A model generated the notes under the pieces. It was given only the letters and a program-made list of their open reading frames with translations. It searched no databases and was not told the origin of the DNA. The translations under genes and the position numbers were made by a program. 64,000 nt of DNA from Neofusicoccum parvum (lineage: Eukaryota; Ascomycota; Dothideomycetes; Botryosphaeriales; Botryosphaeriaceae): positions 620,001-684,000 of the forward strand of contig CP087220.1 in the NCBI GenBank assembly GCA_020912385.1, in the 5' to 3' direction. Below are positions 22,240 through 33,286 of the stretch, one piece after another. Each line of letters begins with the position of its first letter. The stretch's first letter is position 1.

Positions 22240-22740
22240 TTACGGCTTGAAAATCTCAACATCCCCCATCCGCGCTGCCTGAATACTTGTAACCTTGGCG
22301 TCTCCGTTTAAGGTGTAGAACACGATGTACTTCCGGCGATATCCCCCGCCTTTCGGCACGGGCGGACCCCAATCCATGAAGCCCTAACTACGCAGTCAGT
22401 CCAGTAGTTGATCAAAGCTCTACCGATCCGTCCCCCATCTCACACGATCACTTACCTCATTCAGATCTACGATAGCCGTGAATGTGGCGGTGGCCTTGAT
22501 GGCACAGCCATGTTCGTCCAGGACTATGTGGTCGACGTCAAGATGCTCGTTGATGGACTTCCTCCACTTCTGGAAGAAGTCGACAATCGCACCCGGACCG
22601 CCATCGAGTGAGACTTTGTCGCCCAAGATCATGCGGACGTCCGGAGCGTAGAAGCCAGAGAAGCCAGCAAAGTCGTTGGAGCTGAATGCCAAGACGTAGC
22701 GGAGCACGTCTTCCTTGGTGCGAAAGGCGGAATGGGCCAT
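22240..22740 (-). CDS. NTF2-like / SnoaL-type small protein
   Basis: 142 residues from exons 22740-22456 and 22383-22240 (GTAAGT donor, phase 0). The sequence has the NTF2-like cone-fold pattern: an N-terminal helix, LAFSSNDFAGFSGFYAPDVRM, the central INEHLDVDHIVLDEHGCAIKA, and the closing RRKYIVFYTL...KVTSIQAARMG strand pair. Such proteins are small cyclases, isomerases or hydrolases, or ligand-binding proteins; the reaction cannot be told. A paralogue lies at 26827-27330, on the other side of the hydrolase gene. Its 3' end is only 131 bp from the stop of the convergent dioxygenase gene. Confidence 0.8.
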
Positions 22741-23828
22741 CTCTGCTGAGCGGATGCGCTATTCGAAGCGGGCATGTATTGCAGGAGCGGTTCAAAGGTT
22801 TCGCTGAAGGTGCGTGGTCAAATAAGCAGAGGGCGCTGTTTCCTTTAGACACTTGTACGATTACGAAAATCCACGGGCTGAGCCTTTCCGGATCTATGCG
22901 ACCGCCACCAAGAGACTAGGCGGCGGAGTGTTGGACCCGCGTCTGGCTGGAGGACGGCGCATGCCTCCGGCCGGATGTGATACGCCAAGGCCTTTGCTAG
23001 TGTCCTTAGGCATTGCATTGATGAGGTAACCAACCCGACACGTACGGAGATCTTGGCATCTGCGCGGAAGTCGTCTTCTTCCGGCTGCTCACATGAGAGT
23101 GGCGATGGTCGGGCTGCTCGGATCTCGCTGCGTTTTCCCAACGATCATTTCAGGAAGGAGCGGCTGCCGTCTTTGCGGAGTACAGATTTTAAACACGTGT
23201 GCTAAGCTTCTGGCGTGCTCGCTAACCTTGGGCTTCGGCGCTCTACACTTTACTTTCTCAACGGCGCTGCCAGAACAGCGTCGGCGGGCAGCAGCCCATG
23301 CTCACCGCCCCGAGGGCGCGCGGAACCTTTCACAGCAGCGCATCCGCCGTGAACTAAGCCCCTTGACGCAGATTCTAAGATGATTGTCGCATAATAATGC
23401 GTGTTATAGCAGGTCATGGCGGAGTGTCTCAAGACGGCCATCTGAAACCGTCGAGCCAAGACCGCGCCCACACGCGCGCTGACCTGACTGCAAAGCTTGG
23501 GATAATCACGACGAAGCTTGCGCGAGAGGGCTAGTCCTGATCCAGCCTTCTCTAGCCCGATGCGGCCCAACTCTAAATCGTGTCCGTCAAAGCACGCGGC
23601 CTGGCGGGCACGCGGACTGCCGGTCAATGCAGCGGAAGACTCGTGGAAGACTTGGAGTCCACAATCAGACGGACTGCATTTAAGATGCCGTTGCGCTGCC
23701 CGTTCAATCAGACTCAACACTCCAGTCCACTTCAACCAACAAGAAAGCAGGCGCTTCTTACCACATTCTTTAATCTTCCAGTCACTCTTTCTATAATACG
23801 TCACTCCTTCACCCCAAACACCATCAAG
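22741..23828. other. Intergenic between divergent genes
   Basis: About 1.1 kb serving as promoter for an NTF2-like gene (minus) and a secreted-protein gene (plus). A minus-strand frame at 23250-24125 overlaps the downstream gene antisense and is a shadow. Confidence 0.5.
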
Positions 23829-24513
23829 ATGCATTACAAGTCGGTCATTCTCGCCGCCCTCTCGGCCCTCACTCTTGCCTCGGCGATCCCCACCACCAAC
23901 GGGGCCCGGGACGTGCAGATCAGCCAGATTGGCGGCGGCGGCCCCGGCGGCAATGGAGGCAATGGAGGCAACGGCCGGGGCAACAACGGCAAGGGAAATG
24001 ACAGGAAGGACGACGAGAACGACAAAGACGACAACGATGACAACGACAACAACGACGACAACAACCTGGTGATCGCGTTGTTCAACGGTATGAATACGAA
24101 CATAATCATACAACAAAATGAGCAAAGCACCGTGCTGGCGCTCATCAACTTCATGTCAAGCGGAGACAAGGACAACAAGGACGTTTTTGAGGATCTCAAG
24201 AACAACCTTGTCATCATAGTCGACTCGGACGTCAACGTTCGCGAGAACAACGAGCGCCTGGCCGACAAGGTTGGCATAAACGACGAGGCTCGCAACGGCT
24301 TCAAGAACATCAAGGACAGCCAGGATCAGATCATCATCCTCATCAACTCCATGACTGGTGAGGCCGATAACGACCTGCCCATCCTCAACCAGATGCTCGA
24401 CGCTTTCTCCAACAACTACAAGCAGAGCCAGGCCAACCAGCAGATCGTAAGTTTACTATACAATGTACCATGGGACTTGATCACTGACAATATAACAGAT
24501 CCTGCTTGCCTAG
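23829..24513 (+). CDS. Secreted Gly/Asn/Asp-rich protein of unknown function
   Basis: Exons 23829-24446 and 24499-24513 give 210 residues. The last exon adds only four codons and a stop (ILLA). The signal peptide covers about residues 1-19 (ALTLASAIP). Residues about 35-80 form a low-complexity tract: first Gly/Asn repeats (GGNGGNGGNGRGNN), then Asp/Asn/Lys (KDDENDKDDNDDND). The rest is helical and polar with several Asn-Asn pairs, NLVIALFNGMN and two NNLVIIVDSD-like strands; no cysteine is present in the mature part. A polyanionic tract of this kind might bind cations or a charged surface, which is inference. Not a known family to me. Confidence 0.75.
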
Positions 24514-24668
24514 AAGATCTATTAGAGGTCAAGGTGCTGTCGGGTGTGGGTGCTGGTTCACCATGAAGGTGCTGGGTTTTGAATTTCTAATTCTGTGAAT
24601 TATCCCAAAAGGCTAGCAGTAGTGTTTAAGTAAACGTTGAGCAGTATTAGCAATCAGAAAATCCTGCT

Positions 24669-26558
24669 TCACAAATTCTGTCGAACAATCTTGCTTTCCT
24701 GAGATGGAGGAATGACCGGAACGAGCAGATGGGACTGATACTCACCACCGGTGTACAGGCAATGATACCCGGAGTTCACCTGGGAGCTTTCGTGCCGCGT
24801 CAGAACCTCGGGCTTGTCTGAATTCTTCCTGCGTCTCTGTTCCTCAAGTCAGTACATACGTGGTGCGGCTTTGGTGGAGTAGAGCATACGTAGATGTCTG
24901 TGCCTTGGATTATCAAGCACAGCTTCTCGCCTGGATGGTAGACCATTGAGCTGGGCCACAGTTCTACATCCAGCTGGTAAATCTGCCCGGCATTCAGCTT
25001 CAGCTCCCGCCGATGAGCCAAAATAGGCTGCTCCGGTCGGGACTGTGTGACGTCGAGCTCACGATGTGAGGCACGCAGCCAGCCAAGGCAGACAGGTCCG
25101 TCATCATACCTGTAGCGTTATAAGCAGAGTCATATTCTAGTGGGTCTCGAAACTTACTGAGCATAGGTGCATTGTCCGACGAGATTATCCTGCGCGTCGA
25201 GTTTGTAAATGGCGACGAAGACATCCATATCGTCGTCCGATTCCGCCTTCATAAATAGTCTTGCCGCAATGTGCCCCGTCATCTCAACAGCTTCTGGAAA
25301 CTGCATCTTGAATACAGCACGTGTTGCACCAGGGCCAGAGCCAAGGCCGTGGTATCTTGCAACGGAGGTCTCCTTCGGCGCATCCTTCAAGAGAGACTCG
25401 TTCGCCACATTGAGGTAAAGCGGGGTCAAGACCTGCTTGCTCACCAGAGGCCACTCGACCTCCGCGCGCCACGTCCCGTCGTAGTAGCGGTCGCCAATTT
25501 CCAAGAGCACACGCGGCCACTGCTCGACCTGCGTGTCATCACGGCCCTTGAGGAACTTGTCGTAGAAGGCGCGCTGCTTCTCCACAACCTCGGGCGTGTA
25601 GTAGAATTCCCACTTCCGCCTTCGATGGCAAATCAGCCACTTCTCCTTACTCCCAATCCTCTTGAACCCCTCCAGCGTCCCCCTCGTATGCAACCCCTGA
25701 TCCGAAAAGCTCGCAACCACCAGCGCCGGCACCTCGATGCGCTCCAACTTAGCCTTCTTGCTCTCCCACAGCTCGTCGAACAACGGGTGCGCCTCGGCCT
25801 CCTCGATCAAGTTCTCCGTCTCGTTCACCGACACGGCCCAGCGGCGGGCGATGTACGGGAAGAACGAGTCGCACGGCACGCCGCCGTGGCGCACGACCTC
25901 GCGGTAGAAGTCGGACCAGCCCTCGACGGGCACGACGGCGGCGAGGCCGGGCGGCCGCAGCGCCGCCACGTGCCACTGGCTGACGGCCAGGTACGACACG
26001 CCGCTCAGGCCGACCCGGCCGCCGCTCCACGGCCGCGCCGCCGCCCACGCGATCGCGTCGGCGAAGAGCTCCGCCTCCTCGGCGCCCGACGAGAAGGTCG
26101 CGCGGCCGGCGCCCAGCCAGAGGCCCGGCACGTCGACCACCACGACCGCGTAGCCGTGCCGCGTCCAGTACTGCGGGTCCGGCTGCTCGAAGCCCGTGCT
26201 GTCCGAGATCCAGGACGGGTCGACGCCCGAGTTCGGGTAGATCTTGTGGATCGGGGTCGGGTTGTGCTTGCCGTAGGGCTGCAGCGGGGTGGGTGAGGGC
26301 GTGAGTGAGTGATAGGCGGCAGGGATAAGCCGGGGGAGCACTAACCGTCCATGCTATCAGCGGGGCCGCTTTGCTGCTTTCGTCCTCGGGTCGCCAGACA
26401 TCCGCGAAGGCGTGGCGCTTGGATCGGAGCGGGATGGCGACGTGGCGCTCGATGATCATGCCGTTTTCGGTCGTCTTGGTGGGCTGCTGCGGCGCTGCGT
26501 GTCGCTTGAAGGGGTCGTCGAGCGCGGCCGTGAAGATGTAGTCGATTTTCGAAGACAT
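24669..26558 (-). CDS. X-Pro dipeptidyl-peptidase (S15) / CocE-NonD family hydrolase
   Basis: Serine alpha/beta-hydrolase of 575 residues from exons 26558-26346, 26278-25158, 25109-24890 and 24842-24669. An N-terminal strand region leads to PYGKHNP, then GYAVVVVDVPGLWLGAGRA (oxyanion side), the nucleophile elbow GLSGVSYLA with Ser about 166, a cap domain, SFSDQGLHTRGT with the acid, and CHRRRKWEFYY where the catalytic His is expected. The C-terminal jelly-roll domain is complete (GHIAARLFMKAESDDDMDVFVAI, LNAGQIYQLDVELWP, GYHCLYTGGEYQSHLLVPVIP). Family members cleave X-Pro peptides, cocaine-like esters or acyl-amino esters, so an esterase or amidase role in small-molecule breakdown is plausible. 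The absence of a signal peptide suggests it is intracellular. Confidence 0.9.
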
Positions 26559-26826
26559 TGTTGCGAATTGGATGCGTGGTCCAGATAGACCTGGCAGGGA
26601 GGCGGCGGCAGTTGGCTCAAATAGCACATGCCGCGGGATGCTAACACCGACGGCAAAAGACGGCTGAATTGGGAAAGAAGATCGGCAGCCGGAGGTGGCT
26701 GCTGCTGCGGGACCAAGTGCCTCGAGTGCTGGTCGATCAAACACCACCAAGCCGCATCACGGCAGTAAGAGCCCGATGAATGGAAGTCTTTGATTGGTGG
26801 CTTCACAGTACCGAAGCGGCCCAGGC

Positions 26827-27330
26827 TTATGCCTCCGCTGTGGCTTTTTCCATCAGCGACGAATCGGCAGCTAGCTCGATGATGTGGCCTTCCTTGTCCA
26901 ACATATACCACACCGTCATCAAGACGAGCGGGCCTTCGCCCGGATACACCGGCCCCCATTTTCCAGCAAAGTTGTCTGTGCGGAACCCTTCACGGCCGCG
27001 GAATTTTGTGTGCACCCGAGCAACGACACAGCTCCCATCGCGATCGAAGGCCACTCGTTGAGGATTCAGCGTTTCAGAGACCCCTACGCGCATAGGCTTT
27101 ATCCACTCCAGGTAGCCTTGCAGTGTCTTCTCCGAAAGGGACCCAATGTTCATCTTGGATGCGCGTGTAAGTGGTGGAATGCGAGAACGGAAGCACTTCA
27201 GACTTACAAAAACATCTTTTGCATAGTACGCGCAGTACCCGGGGAAGTCGTCGGCGTTGAAAGCGGCTATGTAGTCTTCAAAGTCGGCGAGAGTGCGCAT
27301 CGATTTGGTTGCAACAGCAAGGCCGTCCAT
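26827..27330 (-). CDS. NTF2-like / SnoaL-type small protein (paralogue)
   Basis: 149 residues from exons 27330-27208 and 27153-26827 (54-nt intron, GTAAGT donor). Same layout as the protein at 22240-22740: ADFEDYIAAFNADDFPGYCAYYAKDV near the N-terminus, WGPVYPGEGPLVLMTVWYML and IIELAADSS at the end. It is transcribed in the same direction as the S15 hydrolase, whose start is 268 bp downstream of this stop, and divergently from the regulator at 27960. Reaction unknown; a pathway-linked isomerase or cyclase is one possibility. Confidence 0.85.
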   Translation of the reverse strand: MDGLAVATKSMRTLADFEDYIAAFNADDFPGYCAYYAKDVFVSLKCFRSRIPPLTRASKMNIGSLSEKTLQGYLEWIKPMRVGVSETLNPQRVAFDRDGSCVVARVHTKFRGREGFRTDNFAGKWGPVYPGEGPLVLMTVWYMLDKEGHIIELAADSSLMEKATAEA

Positions 27331-27959
27331 CTCGGCGTCCTAAAGGGCGGGTTGGTTGTCGCACGTAGCTGAAAATCTCTCATACTAATTTATACACGTA
27401 AATCTGCCTGCTTCAAATGGCAACAATACCTGGAAGTGAGCAGCTCAAAGCTGTGGTGTCGGGTTGATGGTGCCGTCAGTGAAGATCGGCGTGGTGGGGC
27501 AAACGCGAGGGTGGGTTATTGCCGAAGCAGGAGAGCAGACTCGAGACAGCCATACAGCCTCCACTTCTTCCGTCAATAGGCCGCCGCTATTGGCTCTCGG
27601 GTTGGGTATCTATTGGACCTGCCCACCGGATCATGTGGGTTCCGCCTTGTGCTTGAGTACCATGCTGAGAATCATCAATAATCTTCATCCGATCTGCCTA
27701 CTCCTAGTCCATCCAATAGCCACCCCGGCATTTGAAAGAAGTCCCTCTCCGCACACTTGCTCGAAAGCCAATCCCGCACCCCGAATTAGCATGCGCTTAC
27801 GATGCCCCACATTGGAGCTTGTGCAGCATTCCCCACATTCCCGCATCCGCCACACCGCCACTGTCTCCCCCAACATAATCGTCACCTCCACAGTTCCGTC
27901 TCTACTTCTTCCCACCATTGGCATGAAACGCTGGATTATCCCGGAGCAAATCAGCATCC
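27331..27959. other. Intergenic, shared promoter of NTF2-like gene and regulator
   Basis: 629 bases between divergent starts. No recognisable binding site or gene; a frame from 27464 runs into the regulator in another phase and is a shadow. Confidence 0.5.
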
Positions 27960-30432
27960 ATGGACCGGACCAAACGAACGACCATCAGCTGCGACCGCTG
28001 CCAGAAGCGCAAAGTCAAATGCCAGGACCCCATTCCCGGCCCGTGCCGCGCCTGCGGCCGAGCCGGACACGCGTGCAAAGTTTCGCGCGAGACGAGAGCC
28101 CGGCCGTTCTACCAGGTCTCACAGGAGCAATTTGATCTGATGCTCGAGCTGCTGAAGGAGTACGAGCCGGATTTGAAGCTGGACTTGCAGTCGCTCCGTG
28201 CACGGAAGAACGAACGGCGGAATCCAAGCCGCCGGAGCCCCAGGCTGAGCAAGTGCGTCGAGTGTGCGAGGCGCATGCCTACGCCACCGGATGAAACCGG
28301 GGAACAGGCCGAGTCCTTCCCAGTCGATCTTCTGGAGCTGGATGAGTCCGAGTCTCAGCATTCGTCTATGAAGATTGACATCTCTCCGGAGATGGATGCT
28401 TTGGATGGGGAGTGTGTTAGTGTGCTGATAGATACTTCGGGCTCGCACAGTAAGTAGCCTGTTTCTATGTTCTATTTACCTTGGTAAGGCTGTCGTTTCA
28501 TTTGCAACTCCAAGCTCAACGTTCAGCCATGTCTGTTTGGAGACGCAGAAAGCATTGCGCTACACAGATCATGCAATTGGTTACTCAATCCTGACCAGCA
28601 CCAGAGTACGTAGGTCCCAGGGGAGAGGCGGGGTTCAACCTCGCAGTTGCCAGCTGCTTGACTGCGGAGCGTACAGGAGGCAACAAATTCCTTCTGGAGC
28701 CTGTGACTTCGTCCCAGAGCAACACCCGTGAACCCCAGAGCATTACATCATTGCCCGTGACCCCCGGACTCACATCCCTGGAAAAGAATCACTTGCCCTC
28801 CCGCTCAGCAATCTATTCATGCACGCAACGCTTCTTTGCACAAATACAATGCTCATTGTGGCTCTTACCTGAGGACCAGTTTTATGCCTGTATCGAAAAA
28901 TCTTACTCTGCAGAAGAGAGTCTCAAACCTTCTTGGTCTTGCTTTCTATACGCATTTCTGTCTCTCACCGCACCTTCTGACAACTCAGACCCAAACAATT
29001 TCCCTCTCACATCTAGCGAGTACTACAATCTCTCATTGGCCTTCTTGCCTCTTGTTTTGCATCACCCGGATTTGGACGGAGTGAGAGGAGTCTTGACATT
29101 GGTGAGTATCGATTCATAACAGTATGATTCGATAGTGCTGGAGCCACCTGCTAACCGATTACTCGTGAACAGTGTCTGGCGCTCCAAAGACATCGGACGC
29201 TCACCCCAGCATATCAGTTTGTCGGAATTGCAGTGCGCCTCTCGCAGAATCTCGGGCTGCATCTAGACGGCACGTATGCTTCCAGAGATAACCTTGAGGT
29301 GCAGCATATGAGGCGCCTGTGGTGGTCCGTTTACGAGCTGGAGCGAGACATCTGTATCAAGTACGGAGTTCCTTCTGCGATTGCGGATAGCCACTGCAGC
29401 ACGTCACTCCCCTCCGAGAACGTGAGATCACCTCTCTCCATATGGCAATAAAGCCCAAAACCTGCTAATGCACCGTAGTTACTATCTCCAGGAATAGGGA
29501 TTCCGATTGGGTATCTGCAATTCTCATGCGCTCTTGACCGCCTGGTTGGAACAGTGCACAGCACAATGTTCGTTGCATCAGCAGGTTCTTGCCCGCGTCG
29601 AGCCAACGAGAAGGAAAACGTTGACAGCCTCCTCGCTGAGTTAACACGCTGGAAAGAGTGTCTCCCTCAGTATCTCCAATTTGATTCACCATCGCCGCCA
29701 GCCCACAGGCGAGCAATCTCTCTCCTTCACCTCCGATATTGGATCACAAGGATGTTCATCTCCAGACGCTTCCTTCTCTATCGCCTCCAGCACGCAGCCA
29801 ACATCCCAACCGCAAAGTTGCCCTTCTTTGACACCATGGCCTCCTGCTGCGTGGGCGCTGCTGAGCAAGTTGTCGTCATTTTGAAGGCGCTCGCAGATGC
29901 ATCACTGCTCTCAGACCTCTCGTTCTTTGACACGAACTGCCTGCTCGCCGTCTCGCTCATCTTCGCGCTCTCGTATCACTTCAGGAAGCGGACCTCGGAC
30001 GCTAGGCACTTCCAGACCTGCATCGGGCTGTTCGATCTTTTGAAGCACATCGAATGGCCCGCAGAATGTGTGGCGAGGCTGCGGCGAATTGCGAGGCCCG
30101 CTGGGCTGGTTCCTGATGGGGAACAGCAATGTCCTGACCAGGCCTCCCAAAATACCCAAGGACCAGGGTTTGAGTTGGCCGAACAGAGGATGGATGGCCC
30201 TGCTTCCGCACTTTATCCTCAATCGGAGGTGGTGGATCTGTCTCTTATGAGGTAAGCTGTGTGCTACACTCTCCCTACAGTTGCACAAGTCATACTAAAG
30301 GGCTTTAGCAACGCTGTCCGAGATGAACTCTCACCGCTTGAAGCAAACGTGTTCATGTGGGATGCACTCGGAACCTGGGAATTACCGGATTTAGGTGCTG
30401 AGCTGCAGTGGGACGGTATGAGCGCCTCATGA
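27960..30432 (+). CDS. Zn2Cys6 fungal transcription factor
   Basis: Likely pathway regulator. Exons 27960-28449, 28605-29101, 29173-29421, 29479-30251 and 30309-30432 sum to 2133 nt (710 residues). The zinc cluster starts almost at the N-terminus: Cys 11, 14, 21, 29, 32, 39 (C-X2-C-X6-C-X7-C-X2-C-X6-C) with KRKVKC. A fungal-specific transcription factor domain follows: AYQFVGIAVRLSQNLGLHLDG, MRRLWWSVYELERDICIKYG and the later RRFLLYRLQHAAN. The first intron is long for this window (155 nt); it could hide a further small exon. The protein ends in DELSPLEANVFMWDALG...LQWDG, a common acidic/aromatic tail in these regulators. Position at the end of the hydrolase/NTF2/dioxygenase block suggests it controls those genes. 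Confidence 0.88.
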
Positions 30433-31235
30433 TACCGAGTTCAGCTAAAGGGGATCGACAAAGCTCTAATATGGCAGTGTGATCACATAACCGGTCACTC
30501 CGTCCTTGCCGATAGTGTGGTGGCCACAAGGCTGAGAGCAGGGATTCCTGAATTGCACGAGTTGCCGAGAATCTGGTCGTGATGGCACTGCGAGAAGTTG
30601 CACGCATACTGTGGCCAATGAGAACTACCTCAATTGTACTTGCAGCTACGCAGTGATACAATAACAAGAAAAGCACCCAATGAGAGGGTCGATCACAGTC
30701 ATCACGCAGTAGAAGTGGCACCACCGAAAACCCCGCACGAATTCTCGCGATACCTGCCACGGATCTCTTCCGAACTTATCTGCAAGGCTTCTCTGCTACA
30801 CAGATGCCTGTCTTGAGACGGCCGCAAGTTGCACAAGGATGCCCATCACCAAAGATACCTTACATCTGACCACTCATTGGCTGCTCCGTAACAAGAGGCT
30901 CTGCGACGGTCGGGAATCGTACCTATTTCGAAGGAGAATCAGCCGCATCCCAACCGTGAGACCACCTGGCAGACTCTTGCAATCTATTGCTGAATGGTTT
31001 CCTTGCATAGAATACACATGCATCTGCTGTCTGACCTAGGTTAATGTCGATGGGCATCCAGTACCACGGGTTTACCAATCGACTTTATTTATTGGCATGT
31101 ATGCCTTGCTTGTTCCCCTACGCCGTGGATGGTATTCTACCTGATTGTTGAAACGACATCTATCTCCACAAGACCCAGACCACAGTTTTCCTACACCAAG
31201 GTGATACACCTGTACCCAGAGGGTCCCCAGAGAAG
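30433..31235. other. Intergenic, no gene seen
   Basis: About 800 bases between the regulator and a small two-exon gene. No recognisable feature. Confidence 0.5.
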
Positions 31236-31564
31236 ATGGCCCACGCTTCGCCAGATTCAAAAGACTCTGTAAGTTCAGCTAAATGCCCCAATTTCCATTG
31301 CCTGCGCTGAACTCGCACCAGTCGATTTCTGCAACAACGAGCAGCGAGAAGCCACGGCCGGCATACAACATGCAGAGATGGCTTGGCGAAACCAGAAGAG
31401 AGGAGCAGCCATGGACTACATTTGTCTGTGCTGGGGATCATAATGTGGGTGCCCCGACGTCCTCAGGCCATCACAAAGTAACGGAGGACAAGGAGCGGCG
31501 TTCGAACAACCACCAGGCGGGCGAAGCTGAAGATGTGAAGCATTCGGGAAACGGGAAGAAATAG
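31236..31564 (+). CDS. Small hypothetical protein, two exons
   Basis: A 91-residue product from exons 31236-31268 and 31322-31564. The intron has a full GTAAGT donor, a GCTGAAC branch-like site and a CACCAG acceptor, and keeps phase 0. The protein is hydrophilic: MAHASPDSKDS, then Ser/Thr/Lys-rich sequence with MQRWLGETRREEQPW in the middle and a basic His/Lys/Asn-rich tail (ERRSNNHQ, HSGNGKK). No signal peptide, membrane segment or known domain. It is probably a lineage-specific gene, perhaps a nuclear or disordered protein. The splice quality is the main reason for calling it. Confidence 0.5.
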
Positions 31565-32158
31565 ACGTCCGAGAACCACACAAGCCATCCTCCATAAGCC
31601 AGCCAATGCCAAACCAAAACCCATACCCTCCTTGCATATTCCCCTGGCCTGTGCATCTGGAGAGCAGAAACGTGCAGGATGCTCAATGCCCTTAAACCGT
31701 CAGAGCTACACGCTAGCTTAGCCTGGTGAGACGATACCCCGCGCCGCCTTGCAACTCCACGGCCCCGCCAGTCTGCTGTGGAAGCTTCGATTTCATGCGT
31801 ATTTCTTCACGAAATCTTCAGGTTCATGCTGTTGGGAAAAGTCCTTTTCTCCGAGGTTGCTTAGTAGGCGGATGTGTGCTTCCAAGAATCATGCTGTACA
31901 CTCCCCGGTTTGCAATCAGCTGGAACACTTCAATCACGATGGTTGAGTTATAACTTTTCTGTCAAAGTTTTCGCGCTCCTCCCGACCTTCATCCCACCAG
32001 CTCCACCCCACCCCGCTGAATCCTTCATGCAACCACGGCCCGCACTTCCCCACTCGGCAATCCAGCCGCTGCAGGGAACCGGCGGGACATCATCGACACT
32101 CCACCACCACCAACCCTCCGTCACACAAAACCCTCCCCAGAAGCCCCCGACAGCCGCA
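31565..32158. other. Intergenic, promoter of NmrA-like gene
   Basis: About 600 bases. An open frame continues in phase from 31874 into the downstream gene, but the family start (GITGNQGG Rossmann motif) fits the ATG at 32159, so the upstream part is treated as leader. Confidence 0.5.
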
Positions 32159-33283
32159 ATGTCCAAGCTCCTCGTCATCATCGGCATAACCGGCAACCAA
32201 GGCGGCAGCGTCGCCGCGCGCTTCCTCGCCGACCCAACCTACCGCATCCGCGGCCTGACGCGCGACCCGACGTCGGCCAAAGCGCTCGCGCTGTCGGCGC
32301 AGGGCGTCGAGATGGTGCGGGCCGACCTGGACGACGTGTCGACGCTGGCGGCGGCCTTCGCCGGCGCGTCCCTGATCTTCAGCGTCACCGACTACTGGGC
32401 CCCGTTCTTCGACCCGGCGCACGCCGCGCGCGCCGCCGACCTCGGGCTGTCGCGCCGCGCCTGGGCCGGCCGCGTCGAGGCCCAGCGCGGCCGCAACGTC
32501 GCCGACGCGGCGGCCGGGGCGGTGGGGTCGCTGGCCGGCTGCGGGCTCGTGGCCAGCACGCTGAGCCGCGCGGCGGGGACGGCCGGGCTGGAGGAGCTGT
32601 ACCATTTCGACGCGAAGGCGGAGGTGTTCCCGGCGTATGTGGACGAGAAGTATCCGGAGTTGGCGGCGAGGATGGCGTGTGTGCAGACGGGGTTCTTCAC
32701 GTCGAGCTACAAGTTGCTGCCGCACGCGTATTTCGGGAAGGTATGTTGACGTCGTGTGCTGTCTTTTCTCTGGCGCGAGTGCTGACGTCGGCGGTGTGGA
32801 GGCGGCGGACGGGGCTTTTGAGATGAGGTTTCCGACGGATCCGGATGCGCCGGTGCCGCATCTGGATGTTAACGGGGACATGGGGAGTTTTGTGTATGCG
32901 GTGTCAAAGCTGCCGCCGGGGAAGAGCTACATGGCGGAAGGGACGACGTGCAGCTGGAGTGAGTACGTGAGGCTCTGGAGCAGTATCACAGGGCAGCCGG
33001 CCCGATACAAGCAGGTCTCACTCCAGCAGATGATTGAAGAGACACCGGACAAAGAGTTTGGAAGAGAGGTTGGAGATATGTTTCTCTATTGCTCGGATCC
33101 GGGCTACGACGGTGGCGATGAGACGCTCCTCAAAGCAGCTGATATAAGAAAGGTGCGTCGCTCTCCCAATTGCCCGTGGATCTCCGCTAATGCCCCGTCT
33201 CTCAGCTCGGAATAGAGTGTCCCATGACAAGTCTTGAAGACTGGATGAGGAAAGAAGATTGGTCGGCAGTAATCTCAAAGTAG
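32159..33283 (+). CDS. NmrA-like NAD(P)-binding protein
   Basis: Rossmann-fold protein of the atypical short-chain dehydrogenase (NmrA/HSCARG) group, 336 residues from exons 32159-32740, 32802-33152 and 33206-33283. The dinucleotide motif GITGNQGGSVA is at residues 8-18, followed by IRGLTRDPTSAKA, VRADLDDVSTLAAAF and FSVTDYW. Late motifs YMAEGTTCSWSEY and a C-terminal LEDWMRKEDW are typical. Some members sense NADP redox state and modulate nitrogen regulators; others are isoflavone-reductase-like enzymes. The lack of a clear YxxxK favours a sensor or substrate-specific reductase. It converges with a methyltransferase gene; the two stop codons are three bases apart. Confidence 0.88.
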
Positions 33284-33286
33284 CAT

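Noticed and set aside
25271..26296. Plus-strand frame of 341 codons opposite the S15 hydrolase
   Set aside because: Antisense shadow with no domain; the minus frame splices into a full hydrolase.
31537..31550. GAAGCATTCGGG resembling the MITE core
   Set aside because: No inverted partner nearby; part of the small gene's coding frame.
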